A program made the translations under genes and the position numbers. Of a DNA stretch of 48,430 nucleotides, positions 7,829 to 15,238 are shown in pieces. The stretch spans positions 1 to 48,430 of the forward strand of contig NZ_SMKA01000030.1 in NCBI RefSeq assembly GCF_004348455.1. The letters are read 5' to 3'. How positions within the stretch are numbered: the stretch's first letter is position 1; every line of letters begins with the position of its first letter. The notes under the pieces were generated by a model. It worked only from the letters and a program-made list of their open reading frames with translations. It was not told where the DNA came from and searched no databases. This stretch comes from Kribbella albertanoniae (lineage in GTDB: Bacteria > Actinomycetota > Actinomycetes > Propionibacteriales > Kribbellaceae).

Positions 7829-8725
7829 ATGACCATCCAGACCACCTTCCCCTCCGGCCGCGACCACTGCGCCGCCTGGGTGACCCTGCCCGTCGGCGCC
7901 GGCCCGCACCCGGCCGTCGTCCTCGTTCACGGCGGCGGCGCCACCCACGAGATGATGCTCGCCCAGTACGAGCGGTGGTTCTCCGAGGCCGGGATCGCCG
8001 TGGTGGCGTTCGACTTCCGCCACCTCGGCGAGTCCGGCGGCCAGCCCCGTCAGCTCGTGAGCCAGCGCCGCTACGCCGCCGACGTGGACGCCGCCCTCGC
8101 CTTCGCCCGCTCGCGGCCCGACATCGACCCCGCCCGCATCGCGATCTGGGGCACGTCGTTCGGTGCCAGCCACGCACTCACCGCGGCCGCCCGCCATCCC
8201 GACCTGGCTGCCGCGGTGATCCAGTGCCCTGTGTTGAGCGGCCGGGGCGTTGTCTCCCGCGCGGGCGTCAGACATCTGGCGCGCATGACCCCGCCGATCC
8301 TCTCCGACATGGTCCGGGCCCTTCTCGGCCTGCCACGCCTTTACGTCCCGCTGGTCGCCCGCCCCGGCGAGCAAGCCTTCGTCAATCAGCCCGGTGCACT
8401 CGAAGGCTGGCTGTCGGTCACCCCACCCGGGGCTGTCTTCGACAACCGCATCACTGCCGCCTCCGGACTCGACATGCTCTTCTACAACGCCGCCGCCAAA
8501 GCATCCAAAGTGCAGTGCCCGCTACTGATCTGCGCCTGCGACCGAGAGAACCTCATCGCACCCACCATCGTCGAACGCGTCGCCGCCAAGGCACCCCGGG
8601 CCGAACTCAAGCACTACGACGCCGACCACTTCACCGTCTACCACCCACCCGCCGTCGACCAGATAGTCGCCGACCAGATCCGCTTCCTCACCACCCACCT
8701 AAACCAAGACTCAGGTCATGAATAG
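7829..8725 (+). CDS. Alpha/beta hydrolase (dienelactone hydrolase-like)
   Basis: A 298-residue alpha/beta-hydrolase. The oxyanion motif is VLVHGGGATHE, the nucleophile elbow is IWGTSFGASHA (GxSxG), and the catalytic His lies in YDADHFTVYHPP. An acid residue follows strand 7 (ICACDRENLIAP). The lid region between residues 150 and 220 is Pro-rich. No signal peptide is seen. The ATG at 7829 has GAGG at a good distance; an upstream in-frame start would overlap the operators. The gene is divergent from TetR and probably under its control. It overlaps the convergent membrane-protein gene by 10 bp. Confidence 0.88.
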   Translation: MTIQTTFPSGRDHCAAWVTLPVGAGPHPAVVLVHGGGATHEMMLAQYERWFSEAGIAVVAFDFRHLGESGGQPRQLVSQRRYAADVDAALAFARSRPDIDPARIAIWGTSFGASHALTAAARHPDLAAAVIQCPVLSGRGVVSRAGVRHLARMTPPILSDMVRALLGLPRLYVPLVARPGEQAFVNQPGALEGWLSVTPPGAVFDNRITAASGLDMLFYNAAAKASKVQCPLLICACDRENLIAPTIVERVAAKAPRAELKHYDADHFTVYHPPAVDQIVADQIRFLTTHLNQDSGHE

Positions 8726-9216
8726 AGATTCGAATCCCTGGGCTGTGTTTGCCGCTGGTGACGTCTGACCATGCGGATCAGCAACACCGGCATCGTCAGG
8801 CCGGCCAGCACCAGGAAAAGCACGCCGCCGACGAGCGACGTTCCCCAGCTGTGGTCTTTGGTGTAGGCAACGGATCCGCCGGCGTCGTCACGCAGGCCCA
8901 CATCGGCGATCTCGGCGGGCATCGGCTCAGTGCGGGAGACGTCCACCCCATCGAGCAACTTGGTGCCTGTGCGGGTGATTGTGCCGTCGTGGCTCACGAA
9001 ATCACCGATCCAGGTGCAGTCGTACTTGCCGCAGCCGCGGTCGGTTGGGGCGAACGTGCCGAACGGACCATTCGCCAGGGCAGACCGGCCATCCAGGCCG
9101 GCATTGATCGCGAAGCCGCCGACGAGAAGGCCCACGAGGGCAAGGAATACGATCATGAACCAGATGAGCACCCTCCCAACCGGTGTCAACGGCTTCGATC
9201 GCCTCGATGCAGTCAT
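8716..9216 (-). CDS. Two-TM hypothetical membrane protein
   Basis: A 166-residue protein with an N-terminal basic tail and a TM segment at about 15-37 (VLIWFMIVFLALVGLLVGGF). A loop of about 85 residues follows, holding GCGKYDCTW (two Cys) and DGTITRTGTKLLDGVDV, and then a second TM segment (SLVGGVLFLVLAGLTMPVLLI). The two-helix topology would place the loop outside. I do not recognise a family. A degenerate copy of its loop region lies at 11640-11815. The ATG at 9214-9216 is the only reasonable start. Confidence 0.75.
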   Translation of the reverse strand: MTASRRSKPLTPVGRVLIWFMIVFLALVGLLVGGFAINAGLDGRSALANGPFGTFAPTDRGCGKYDCTWIGDFVSHDGTITRTGTKLLDGVDVSRTEPMPAEIADVGLRDDAGGSVAYTKDHSWGTSLVGGVLFLVLAGLTMPVLLIRMVRRHQRQTQPRDSNLYS

Positions 9217-9287
9217 GGCGCACAGCCTGCCACGAGCCCACGGTCAGGACTCCCGTGCCGTCATCCGCGCCACGCCGTACTGCGCCA

Positions 9288-9887
9288 TCAACGCGTCCTC
9301 ACTTCGCGCCTGCCTGGGGCGACCTCGCGGACCATCACGCAGTTGCCCAGGCCCTTGGGGCGGTCGTAGGTGAAGCCCTCGCGCTCGTACATCGTGCGGG
9401 TTCCGTTGTAGAGGAACGAGGAGTTCTTCTTCCGCACCCCGCCAGTGTCGTGCGGGTAGCCCTCGACCAGGCCGCCGCCGGCCTGCGCGATCAACTCGAC
9501 CGCTCCGCGCAGCGCCACCGCCGCGAGACCGCGACCGCGAAGGCCGCGCTCGACCAGGATGCAGGTGACCCGGTAGTCGGGCAGTCGCTCGGCAGTGGCG
9601 ACGTATTCCTTGCGGTGCTGGATGTTGGGCAGCTCCTCGGGTGATCCGAACTCCGCCCAGGCGACAGCCCGGTCGCCGTCGTAGACCAGCGCCGCGTGCG
9701 CGATCCCGTCGGCCACCAGCCGTTGCTTGAGCGCCCGGTTCCCCTCAGCGGTCTGACCCTTCTCCGCACAGTCAGGATGGAAATGCGTACACCAGCAACT
9801 GGCGAACATCCCCTTGTTCCGCTCAACAAGCGCAGCGAAGTCCGCGAACGTCTCCGGCGTGAGCGCCTTGATCGTGAAGTCACTCAT
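9288..9887 (-). CDS. GNAT-family N-acetyltransferase
   Basis: A 199-residue acetyltransferase. The acetyl-CoA-binding motif A is seen in VTCILVERGLRGRGLAAVAL (RGLRGRGL corresponds to R/QxxGxG/A). A C-terminal YEREGFTYDRPKG segment corresponds to motif B. The N-terminus holds a Cys/His-rich stretch (CWCTHFHPDC) often seen in this subfamily. The substrate is unknown. The gene stands alone on the minus strand, 94 bp from the cellulase stop. Confidence 0.85.
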   Translation of the reverse strand: MSDFTIKALTPETFADFAALVERNKGMFASCWCTHFHPDCAEKGQTAEGNRALKQRLVADGIAHAALVYDGDRAVAWAEFGSPEELPNIQHRKEYVATAERLPDYRVTCILVERGLRGRGLAAVALRGAVELIAQAGGGLVEGYPHDTGGVRKKNSSFLYNGTRTMYEREGFTYDRPKGLGNCVMVREVAPGRREVRTR

Positions 9888-9981
9888 GCCGCCAACGTAC
9901 GCCCGATTCCGGACGATCGGCGTCCGTAGCCCAAAGCCACGGCGGGCCCGTCATCCCTCCTACCTTGGCGCTCGGGAGCAA

Positions 9982-11475
9982 TCATCGGACACTGTCGTAG
10001 GGTTCTTGGCTGAGCAGATGGGCCTTGAAGCCCTCGCCGACGCCGGGCTCGGGTGTGCCGTTCCAGTCCTTGATCAGCACGGCACCCGTGCTGCACCCCC
10101 ACGGGTTCCAGGTCCACGCGAGGTAACCCATGTCGTGCGCGTCGGCCCAGTCCACCAACCGCTGCATGTAGTCGAAGCCGCAGTTGTCCTGGCCGAACTC
10201 ACCGATGACGACCGGGACCTGCTGTGCGAGTGGAGCGATCTGGCTGTCCCAGCAGGATTCGGTGGCGCAGGCGTTGAAGCTGTAGGCGTGCCAGGACGCC
10301 GCAATGTTGTTCAGCGGGTCGACCGGCTTGTGGGCCAGCCACTCCCGCATGTCGTTGGCCCACTCCAGACCGCCGAGCATGAGCATGTTGGTCGCTCCGG
10401 TGGCTCGCACCGCGTCGACCAGGTCCTGCATGCCGGCGGTTTCGTACGACAGACCAGTGCAGGTGCCCCCATCCCGCCAGCACTGCCAGCCGAGGGTCTT
10501 GTTCCAGTCGCTGGCGATCTCCGGGTACGGCTCGTTGAACAGGTCGAAGACGGCGGCGTTGTTGCCCTTGAACGCGGTGGCGACGCCGGTCCAGAACTGC
10601 GGGGCATATCGGGCGTCCGGCATCGGTTTCTGGCACACCGCATGCTCGTCCTTGCAGTGCCACTCCGGCCCGTTCGCGTAGGCGCCCCACGTCCAGTGCA
10701 GGTCGAGGATCACGTTGATGCCGTTCTTCACCAGCAGGTCCACGTAGTCCTTGACGGCCTGCTGGTAGGTAGCGCCGCCGGGTGAGCCGTTGACGCCCAG
10801 CCAGCACTCCTCGTTCAACGGGACCCGCACCGCATGGATGTTCCAGGTCTTCATCGCGTCCACCGACGCCTGGTCCACCGGACCGCCGTCCCACATGCCC
10901 TTGCCTTGTACGCAGGCGAACTCTCCACTGGAGCGACTCACCCCGAGCAGCCGGTACGGCGTTTCGTTCGCGGTGACGATCTTGTTGCCGGACACGCGCA
11001 GCGCCGGTGCGGGACCGTCGACCGGCGGAACGGTGCCGGTACACGCGGCGCCGTTGACGGCGAAGTCCGTTGGCTTGAGATTGCTGCCGCTGTAGGAGAA
11101 GTTCGCCCCCGCCTTGACAAGGCCACCCGCCGGGATGGTTCCGTTCCAGCTGGCGTTGGTGACGGTGACCTTGTTGCCCGACTGGGACCAGTTGCCGTTC
11201 CAGCCGTGTTGAAGGGTCTGATTGCCGGTGTAGGTATAGGTCAGCGTCCAACCCTTGACCGCCGACGAACCGAGGTTGGTGACTGCCACCTCGGCGCCGA
11301 ACCCACTGCCCCAGTCGTTGGTCGTGTAGTCGACCCGACATGCGAACGCGGCCGCCGCACTCGCGTCACCCGCCCACGCCGTCCCCACCGATGCCGTCAG
11401 GACAGGGCACGCGACAAGCCCCACGGCAGCCAGTACGGCGAGCGTGGTGCGGCGCTTTGCGACTCTTCTCGACAT
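9982..11475 (-). CDS. Secreted endoglucanase: CBM2 plus GH5
   Basis: A 497-residue secreted cellulase. Residues 1 to about 35 are a signal peptide with a KRR n-region and an AWA/G cleavage area. Residues of about 44-147 form a family 2 carbohydrate-binding module (CRVDYTTNDWGSGFGAEV, with Trp residues at WTLTYTY and HGWNGNW). After a short linker, about 155-490 form a GH5 domain. The acid/base Glu is in VFDLFNEPYPE and the nucleophile Glu is in VVIGEFGQDNCG. It probably cleaves beta-1,4-glucan outside the cell. The ATG has GAGGAG upstream. Two CebR/CelR-like boxes upstream suggest induction by cello-oligosaccharides. Confidence 0.93.
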   Translation of the reverse strand: MSRRVAKRRTTLAVLAAVGLVACPVLTASVGTAWAGDASAAAAFACRVDYTTNDWGSGFGAEVAVTNLGSSAVKGWTLTYTYTGNQTLQHGWNGNWSQSGNKVTVTNASWNGTIPAGGLVKAGANFSYSGSNLKPTDFAVNGAACTGTVPPVDGPAPALRVSGNKIVTANETPYRLLGVSRSSGEFACVQGKGMWDGGPVDQASVDAMKTWNIHAVRVPLNEECWLGVNGSPGGATYQQAVKDYVDLLVKNGINVILDLHWTWGAYANGPEWHCKDEHAVCQKPMPDARYAPQFWTGVATAFKGNNAAVFDLFNEPYPEIASDWNKTLGWQCWRDGGTCTGLSYETAGMQDLVDAVRATGATNMLMLGGLEWANDMREWLAHKPVDPLNNIAASWHAYSFNACATESCWDSQIAPLAQQVPVVIGEFGQDNCGFDYMQRLVDWADAHDMGYLAWTWNPWGCSTGAVLIKDWNGTPEPGVGEGFKAHLLSQEPYDSVR

Positions 11476-11520
11476 AGCACTCCTCGATGCAGGTGACGGT
11501 AGGCCCGCCGCCGTGTCTTT

Positions 11521-11534
11521 CGGGAGCGTTCACA
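11521..11534. promoter_or_regulatory. Degenerate CebR/CelR-like box
   Basis: CGGGAGCGTTCACA matches 11 of 14 positions of the TGGGAGCGCTCCCA palindrome found 55 bp further upstream. It lies 46 bp upstream of the cellulase ATG on the minus strand, where it could overlap the promoter or the transcript start. This is a weak site on its own; the nearby perfect box supports it. Confidence 0.45.
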
Positions 11535-11588
11535 GGCAGACAGGGCCGCTGGGCGGAGAAGGGACGCTCCACAGCTGGATCGATTGCC

Positions 11589-11602
11589 TGGGAGCGCTCC
11601 CA
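11589..11602. promoter_or_regulatory. CebR/CelR operator (perfect 14-bp palindrome)
   Basis: TGGGAGCGCTCCCA is a perfect palindrome. It is the known binding site of the LacI-family cellulose-utilisation regulators CebR (Streptomyces) and CelR (Thermobifida), which release DNA on binding cellobiose. It sits 114 bp upstream of the cellulase start. No LacI-family regulator is encoded in this window, so the regulator must be elsewhere. Confidence 0.85.
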
Positions 11603-11639
11603 AATTCACGGTAGCGAAGATGTCGCGAAACGTGAAGAC

Positions 11640-11815
11640 CTCGGCCCGGAAAGCCCCTCGGCGTTTATCAGCTGCGTCGTACAGGCCCACATCAGCGATC
11701 TCGGCAAGCATCGGGTCAGTGCGGGAGACGTGTACCTCGTCGTCGAGCAGCTCGATTCCCGTGCGGGTGATTGTGCCGTCGCGGCTAGCGAATTCACCGA
11801 TCGCTGCTCCCCAGG
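11640..11815 (-). pseudogene. Decayed fragment of the 8716-9216 membrane-protein gene
   Basis: On the minus strand this segment reads IGEFASRDGTITRTG, ELLDDEVHVSRTDPMLAEIADVGLYD. That matches IGDFVSHDGTITRTG, KLLDGVDVSRTEPMPAEIADVGLRD in the intact gene 2.8 kb away, and the nucleotide match is also obvious. Neither TM segment is present, and the flanks do not match. It is therefore a leftover of a duplication, lying between the cellulase promoter and the tRNA. Confidence 0.75.
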
Positions 11816-11903
11816 CCCTCATGCCCGGGAGCCACTGAGGGATCTGCCGCAGAACAAGCAAATGGCCGGTCACCCTGAGATGACCAGCCATTCATTTTCC
11901 TTG

Positions 11904-11976
11904 TGGAGCTTAGGGGATTCGAACCCCTGACCTCTTCCATGCCATGGAAGCGCGCTACCAACTGCGCCAAAGCCCC
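11904..11976 (-). tRNA. tRNA-Ala (anticodon GGC)
   Basis: The minus strand folds as a full cloverleaf of 73 nt. The acceptor is GGGGCTT paired with AAGCTCC, including one G-U pair. The D arm is GCGC-AGTTGGTA-GCGC. The anticodon arm is CTTCC-ATGGCAT-GGAAG, giving anticodon GGC, and the T arm carries GGTTCGAATCC. The discriminator is A73. The 3' CCA is not encoded, as in most actinobacterial tRNA genes. Confidence 0.97.
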
Positions 11977-12455
11977 GCGGTGTAGTTCCTTGCGACTCCG
12001 GAAGTTTAGCGGATGGGGGGCGGAGAAGAAAAATCGGATACCGGAGCAGTGGCGGTGAGGTAGATGACACGCTCTCCAAGGGTGTCGAGCTTGCGTTGCC
12101 GGCACGAGAGTTGATGCCGTACGGCGGTCCCCGGCGAGCCAGCTGTTCGCGGAGGCGGCAGGAGTTGGATCACGCGGCGTGAGGCGGTGATCAACGGAGT
12201 GCTGCTACGGAAGCGGTCACCCTCGCCCATTCCACCGCGAAGCCTGGAATGTGGGGCGCATGTTGAGCCAGTCCGGGCAGTCAGGTGCCCCAACCTCCCG
12301 CCACGGGCCACACCTCTCCGAGAGCAACCGAAGCCGCCTGTCGGTGACTCATCGCGATCACCTTGAGCACCATCCAGTCGAGCCCACAGGCGAGGCACGA
12401 CTGATGGGCGCTCAAGGTGGTTCGGGGCCGCACGGGCTGAACCTCGTACACCTAC

Positions 12456-12495
12456 TGGGGACCCCGGACACCCGACCAGATGTCCCAGGTCCCCA
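12456..12495. repeat. Interrupted hairpin in the gene-poor region
   Basis: TGGGGACC (12456-12463) pairs with GGTCCCCA (12488-12495). Inside it, GGACA (12466-12470) pairs with TGTCC (12481-12485), leaving a 10-nt loop. There is no T-tract on either side. It could be a bidirectional processing or termination structure, or an operator. Confidence 0.55.
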
Positions 12496-12639
12496 CTACC
12501 TGACCGCAGTACACCCGGCTCACCTGCACGCGAGCCAGCAAAGCGCCGTACCCACAACCTCCGAAGGAACCGCACGCCTGGTCTCCGGATCGTCGGACGT
12601 TGTGGCGGGCGTGATGGCGAATCACCCGCACATCGGGCA

Positions 12640-12722
12640 GGAGAACCGGATATCCGTTCAATGTGCTGGTTCTCCGCTCAAATAACGAGGGGAGAACCAG
12701 CAATCTGAGCGGAGATCCCCTC
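12640..12722. repeat. Interleaved inverted-repeat cluster
   Basis: Three perfect inverted repeats overlap each other. GCTGGTTCTCC (12665-12675) pairs with 12691-12701. TCCGCTCA (12673-12680) pairs with 12706-12713. GAGGGGA (12687-12693) pairs with 12716-12722. A further direct copy of GGAGAACC is at 12640-12647, next to the palindrome CGGATATCCG (12647-12656). The pairs cross, so they cannot all form at once as simple nested stems. They could be alternative or pseudoknotted RNA folds, or clustered protein-binding dyads. Confidence 0.65.
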
Positions 12723-13007
12723 ATTTTCCGCGTGACCGCCACAGCGCGGAGGGCCAGCCGAGGGGATATCCATCGAGTTGGGGGGGAAGCGTCGCGCACC
12801 GTCGCCGGGAGGGTTGGGGAGTCCTACCCGGTGCTTTAGGTGGGGTAACGCTCCCCAACTCCGCCGTACACGACAGCTCTTGGCGCCACCCCAAACTGAA
12901 CTAACCGACCTCCGCGCCGGACTGGCTCGGGGGGCCGGGCCGGCACTCCCCAAGCCGGTCGGGGCCGTCGCCGGAGGCGACCAGGCTGTCGCCGCGGGGG
13001 CGGGTCT

Positions 13008-13655
13008 TCAGCGTTGGGGGTCGTCGGACATTACTGGTTCGGGGAGGGAGCCGGCGTTCCACTCTTCGATGCGCCAGCCGGAGGTGCGGTTGGGGAGGAG
13101 GGAGACCCAGTTGCAGTTGGAGAGGCCGCCGAAGGCTGGGAAGTGGGCGGTGGGGATGCCTAGGAAGTGGCAGATGCCTACGCGGGCGGCCATGCCGTGG
13201 GTGGCGATGACGATGGTGTCTTCGGCGGTGCCTTGGGTGGAGATGCGGTGCAGGGCGGCGGCGAAGCGGGTGGCTACCTCGTCGACGGTTTCGCCGGCGG
13301 TGCCGCGGCGTTGGGGCTCGTTGGCCTTGATGCGGGCGGCGGCTTCGGGGAACTGGGCGCGGAACTCGGCCTGGGTGAGGCCGGCCCAGTCGTCGACGTT
13401 GATTTCGCGGAGGGCCTCGTCGTACTCGATCTTCAGGCCGGTCAGGAGGGCGAGCTCGCCGGCGGTGGCGGCGGCGCGCTGGAGGTCGCTGGAGAACAGG
13501 CGGGTGGGGGCCAGGGCGGCCAGCCGGGCGGCGGCGGCGCGGGCCTGGCCGATGCCCACCTCGTCGAGGGGGATGTCGGCCTGGCCCTGCATCTTGTCCT
13601 GCAGGTTCCACTCGGTCCGGCCGTGCCGCCAGACGATCAGTCGTCCAGCCGTCAT
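13008..13655 (-). CDS. Histidine phosphatase (phosphoglycerate mutase-like)
   Basis: A 215-residue branch-1 histidine phosphatase. The catalytic RHG motif is in LIVWRHGRTEWN near the N-terminus. The second His is in IVIATHGMAARVG, and the substrate-pocket Arg/Glu lie in LREINVDDWAGL. The protein is likely a small-molecule phosphatase, not a glycolytic mutase. The ATG (13653-13655) overlaps the rsfS stop (ATGA), giving the conserved actinobacterial order nadD-rsfS-phosphatase. No independent Shine-Dalgarno is visible, because the upstream bases are a 12-bp tandem repeat, so translation probably depends on coupling to rsfS. Confidence 0.88.
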   Translation of the reverse strand: MTAGRLIVWRHGRTEWNLQDKMQGQADIPLDEVGIGQARAAAARLAALAPTRLFSSDLQRAAATAGELALLTGLKIEYDEALREINVDDWAGLTQAEFRAQFPEAAARIKANEPQRRGTAGETVDEVATRFAAALHRISTQGTAEDTIVIATHGMAARVGICHFLGIPTAHFPAFGGLSNCNWVSLLPNRTSGWRIEEWNAGSLPEPVMSDDPQR

Positions 13656-14086
13656 TCGGCCGAGCCCGAAGCCGAGCCCGAAGCCGAGCCCGAGGCCGAG
13701 TCTGAGGCCGGATCCGAGCCCGGTACGGCGGACGGGAGCTTGATCACGGGGCAGTCGCGCCACAGCCGCTCGAGGGAGTAGAAGCTGCGCTCCTCGTCGT
13801 GCTGGACGTGGATCACGATCTCCAGGTAGTCGAGCAGCACCCAGCGGCCTTCGCGGGCGCCCTCGCGGCGTACCGGCTTGGCGTCGAAGTCGGCTCGGAG
13901 CTTCTCCTCGACGGCGTCGACGATGGCTCGCACCTGCCGGTCGTTGGAGGCGGAGGCGACCAGGAAGGCGTCGGTGATGGCGAGCTGCTCGGAGACGTCG
14001 AAGGCGAGGACGTTCTCGGCCTTCTTGTCGTGGGCCGCTTCGGCGGCCGCGGTGAGCAGCTCGATGGCGCGTTCGCTGGCTGGCAT
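13652..14086 (-). CDS. rsfS: Ribosomal silencing factor RsfS
   Basis: A 144-residue protein with the DUF143/Iojap fold: IELLTAAAEAAHDKKAENVLAF at the start, then LAITDAFLVASASNDRQVRAI, and the characteristic GRWVLLDYLEIVIHVQHDEERSFYSLERLW. RsfS binds ribosomal protein L14 and blocks subunit joining when nutrients are scarce. Residues from about 118 form an added low-complexity tail (SASG repeats) not needed for the fold. The ATG at 14084-14086 has AAAGGA upstream. It follows nadD by 28 bp, and its stop overlaps the phosphatase start. Confidence 0.95.
   Translation of the reverse strand: MPASERAIELLTAAAEAAHDKKAENVLAFDVSEQLAITDAFLVASASNDRQVRAIVDAVEEKLRADFDAKPVRREGAREGRWVLLDYLEIVIHVQHDEERSFYSLERLWRDCPVIKLPSAVPGSDPASDSASGSASGSASGSAE
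13659..13718. repeat. 12-bp tandem repeat in the rsfS 3' end
   Basis: Four units of GCCGAGCCCGAA or close variants (13659-13706) and a degenerate fifth run to 13718. On the minus strand each unit encodes Ser-Ala-Ser-Gly in the RsfS tail. Changes in copy number would keep the reading frame. The array ends 4 bp before the start codon of the downstream phosphatase gene. Confidence 0.85.
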
Positions 14087-14114
14087 CTCAATGTCCTTTG
14101 AAAAATTGCAGAGT

Positions 14115-14726
14115 CTAACGGTTGATGTAGAGCTCGCGCTTGGCGATGTACTGGACGATGCCGTCCGGGACGAGGTACCAGGTCGGGTTGCCCTTGGCGA
14201 CCCGGGCCCGGCATTCGGTGGACGAGATCGCCAGCGCCGGGACTTCCAGCAAGGTGATCCGGTCCATCGGCAGCTTGTCCAGCGGCAGCTCGAGACTCTC
14301 GGTCCCCGGCCGCGTACAGCCGACGAACTGCGCGAGTTTGAACATCTCGTCGACGTCGCGCCAGGTGAGGATCTGGGCCAGCGCGTCGGCACCGGTGATG
14401 AAGAACAGTTCGGCGTCCGGGTAGAGCGCCGACAGGTCGCGCAGGGTGTCGATCGTGTACGTCGGTCCCGGCCGGTCGATGTCGACCCGGCTGACCGAGA
14501 ACCGTGGGTTCGACGCGGTGGCGATCACCGTCATCAGATACCGGTCCTCGGCGGCGGAGACGTCGCGGTCGAGCTTCTGCCAGGGCTGGCCGGTCGGGAC
14601 GAAGATGACCTCGTCCAGATCGAAGTACGCCTGGACCTCGCTGGCGGCGACCAGGTGGCCGTGATGGATCGGGTCGAACGTCCCACCCATCACACCCAGC
14701 CGGCGGACCCGCTCGACGGCAGTCAT
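14115..14726 (-). CDS. nadD: Nicotinate-nucleotide adenylyltransferase
   Basis: A 203-residue NadD, transferring AMP from ATP to nicotinate mononucleotide in NAD synthesis. The nucleotidyltransferase motif [11 protein letters not shown] is at residues 14-24, the substrate loop [10 protein letters not shown] is near 42, and the C-terminal [13 protein letters not shown] is the ISSTxxR motif. Length is normal. It is the usual neighbour of rsfS. Its ATG begins one base after the stop of the small membrane protein, so the two are almost certainly co-translated. Confidence 0.96.
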   Translation of the reverse strand: MTAVERVRRLGVMGGTFDPIHHGHLVAASEVQAYFDLDEVIFVPTGQPWQKLDRDVSAAEDRYLMTVIATASNPRFSVSRVDIDRPGPTYTIDTLRDLSALYPDAELFFITGADALAQILTWRDVDEMFKLAQFVGCTRPGTESLELPLDKLPMDRITLLEVPALAISSTECRARVAKGNPTWYLVPDGIVQYIAKRELYINR

Positions 14727-14727
14727 A

Positions 14728-14883
14728 TCAGCTGTGCGGCCGGCCCTTGCCCATGATCACCGTGACGAGCAGCAACAGGACCAGGACGAAAAGCGCGAAC
14801 CCGCCGTACCACCACGGCGAGATGTGGGCGGCCTCAGCGGCCTCCTCGAGGGCCGCGAGCTGCGGCACGACAAGCTTGAGCAT
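14728..14883 (-). CDS. Small single-TM protein upstream of nadD (51 aa)
   Basis: ATG at 14881-14883 gives 51 residues: an amphipathic N-terminus ([20 protein letters not shown]), then [20 protein letters not shown] as one TM helix, then a short basic tail (GKGRPHS). The TGA ends one base before the nadD start. High GC3 and tight spacing argue that it is real. It probably sits in the membrane as the first gene of the nadD-rsfS operon. Function is unknown. Confidence 0.75.
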   Translation of the reverse strand: MLKLVVPQLAALEEAAEAAHISPWWYGGFALFVLVLLLLVTVIMGKGRPHS

Positions 14884-14962
14884 GGACAGAGCCTATCTCG
14901 TGGCCGGACACACGAGCGCGACCGGTGGCACTGGTTGGCCATCCGGTCGCGCGAGGGGTCGA

Positions 14963-15091
14963 TCAGCTGTGGCGGATGTGACGGGTCAGCAGCCGGCGCC
15001 AGAGCGACGGCACGGCGGCTGCGCGCTGGTACTGCGCGGCGACACGGTGCATCTCGTCGATGTGGGCACGGGCGACGTCGGGGGTGATCAT
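14963..15091 (-). CDS. Small basic hypothetical protein (42 aa)
   Basis: ATG at 15089-15091 with AGGAAAC directly upstream gives a 42-residue protein beginning MITPDVARAHIDEMHRVAAQ, helical and ending in an Arg/His-rich segment (LWRRLLTRHIRHS). The pattern, with DEMHRxA and a WRRxL tail, resembles small uncharacterised actinobacterial proteins. It is divergent from the Lrp regulator at 15239, sharing a 147-bp promoter region with it. Confidence 0.55.
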   Translation of the reverse strand: MITPDVARAHIDEMHRVAAQYQRAAAVPSLWRRLLTRHIRHS

Positions 15092-15238
15092 GTTTCCTTC
15101 ACTGGTTGTCAGGCAAAGATCGGGCGGACCGGCCCGACACCTCAAATTGTACGACAATCTGACGGACGACACAAACGAATTGAAGGCAGATCAGGTCACA
15201 TGCCTACGAATCTGCGGCAAACAGGAGGTTCACCCCAT

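Larger units (their letters stand above)
11977..13007. other. 1-kb gene-poor region with several inverted repeats
   Basis: No frame here shows a recognisable protein or a good RBS-start pair. Open frames on both strands are short and read as Arg/Pro/Ser-rich noise. What is visible is structure: a long interrupted hairpin at 12456-12495, a set of interleaved inverted repeats at 12640-12722, and a 9-bp inverted repeat at 12813-12821 / 12851-12859 (GTTGGGGAG / CTCCCCAAC). The block lies directly upstream of a tRNA gene, a common landing site for integrated elements, but no integrase or attachment-site duplication is seen. Confidence 0.6.

Noticed and set aside
12006..12953. Several open frames of 90-190 codons in the gene-poor block upstream of the tRNA.
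   Set aside because: Arg/Pro/Ser-rich, no RBS at the starts, no recognisable domain, and no consistent third-position bias.
11904..13007. Integrated element at the tRNA-Ala gene.
   Set aside because: No integrase, no direct repeat of the tRNA 3' end and no phage- or plasmid-type genes are visible nearby.
13659..13718. Short tandem repeats considered as a CRISPR array.
   Set aside because: The units are only 12 bp, have no spacers and lie inside rsfS coding sequence. No cas gene is present.
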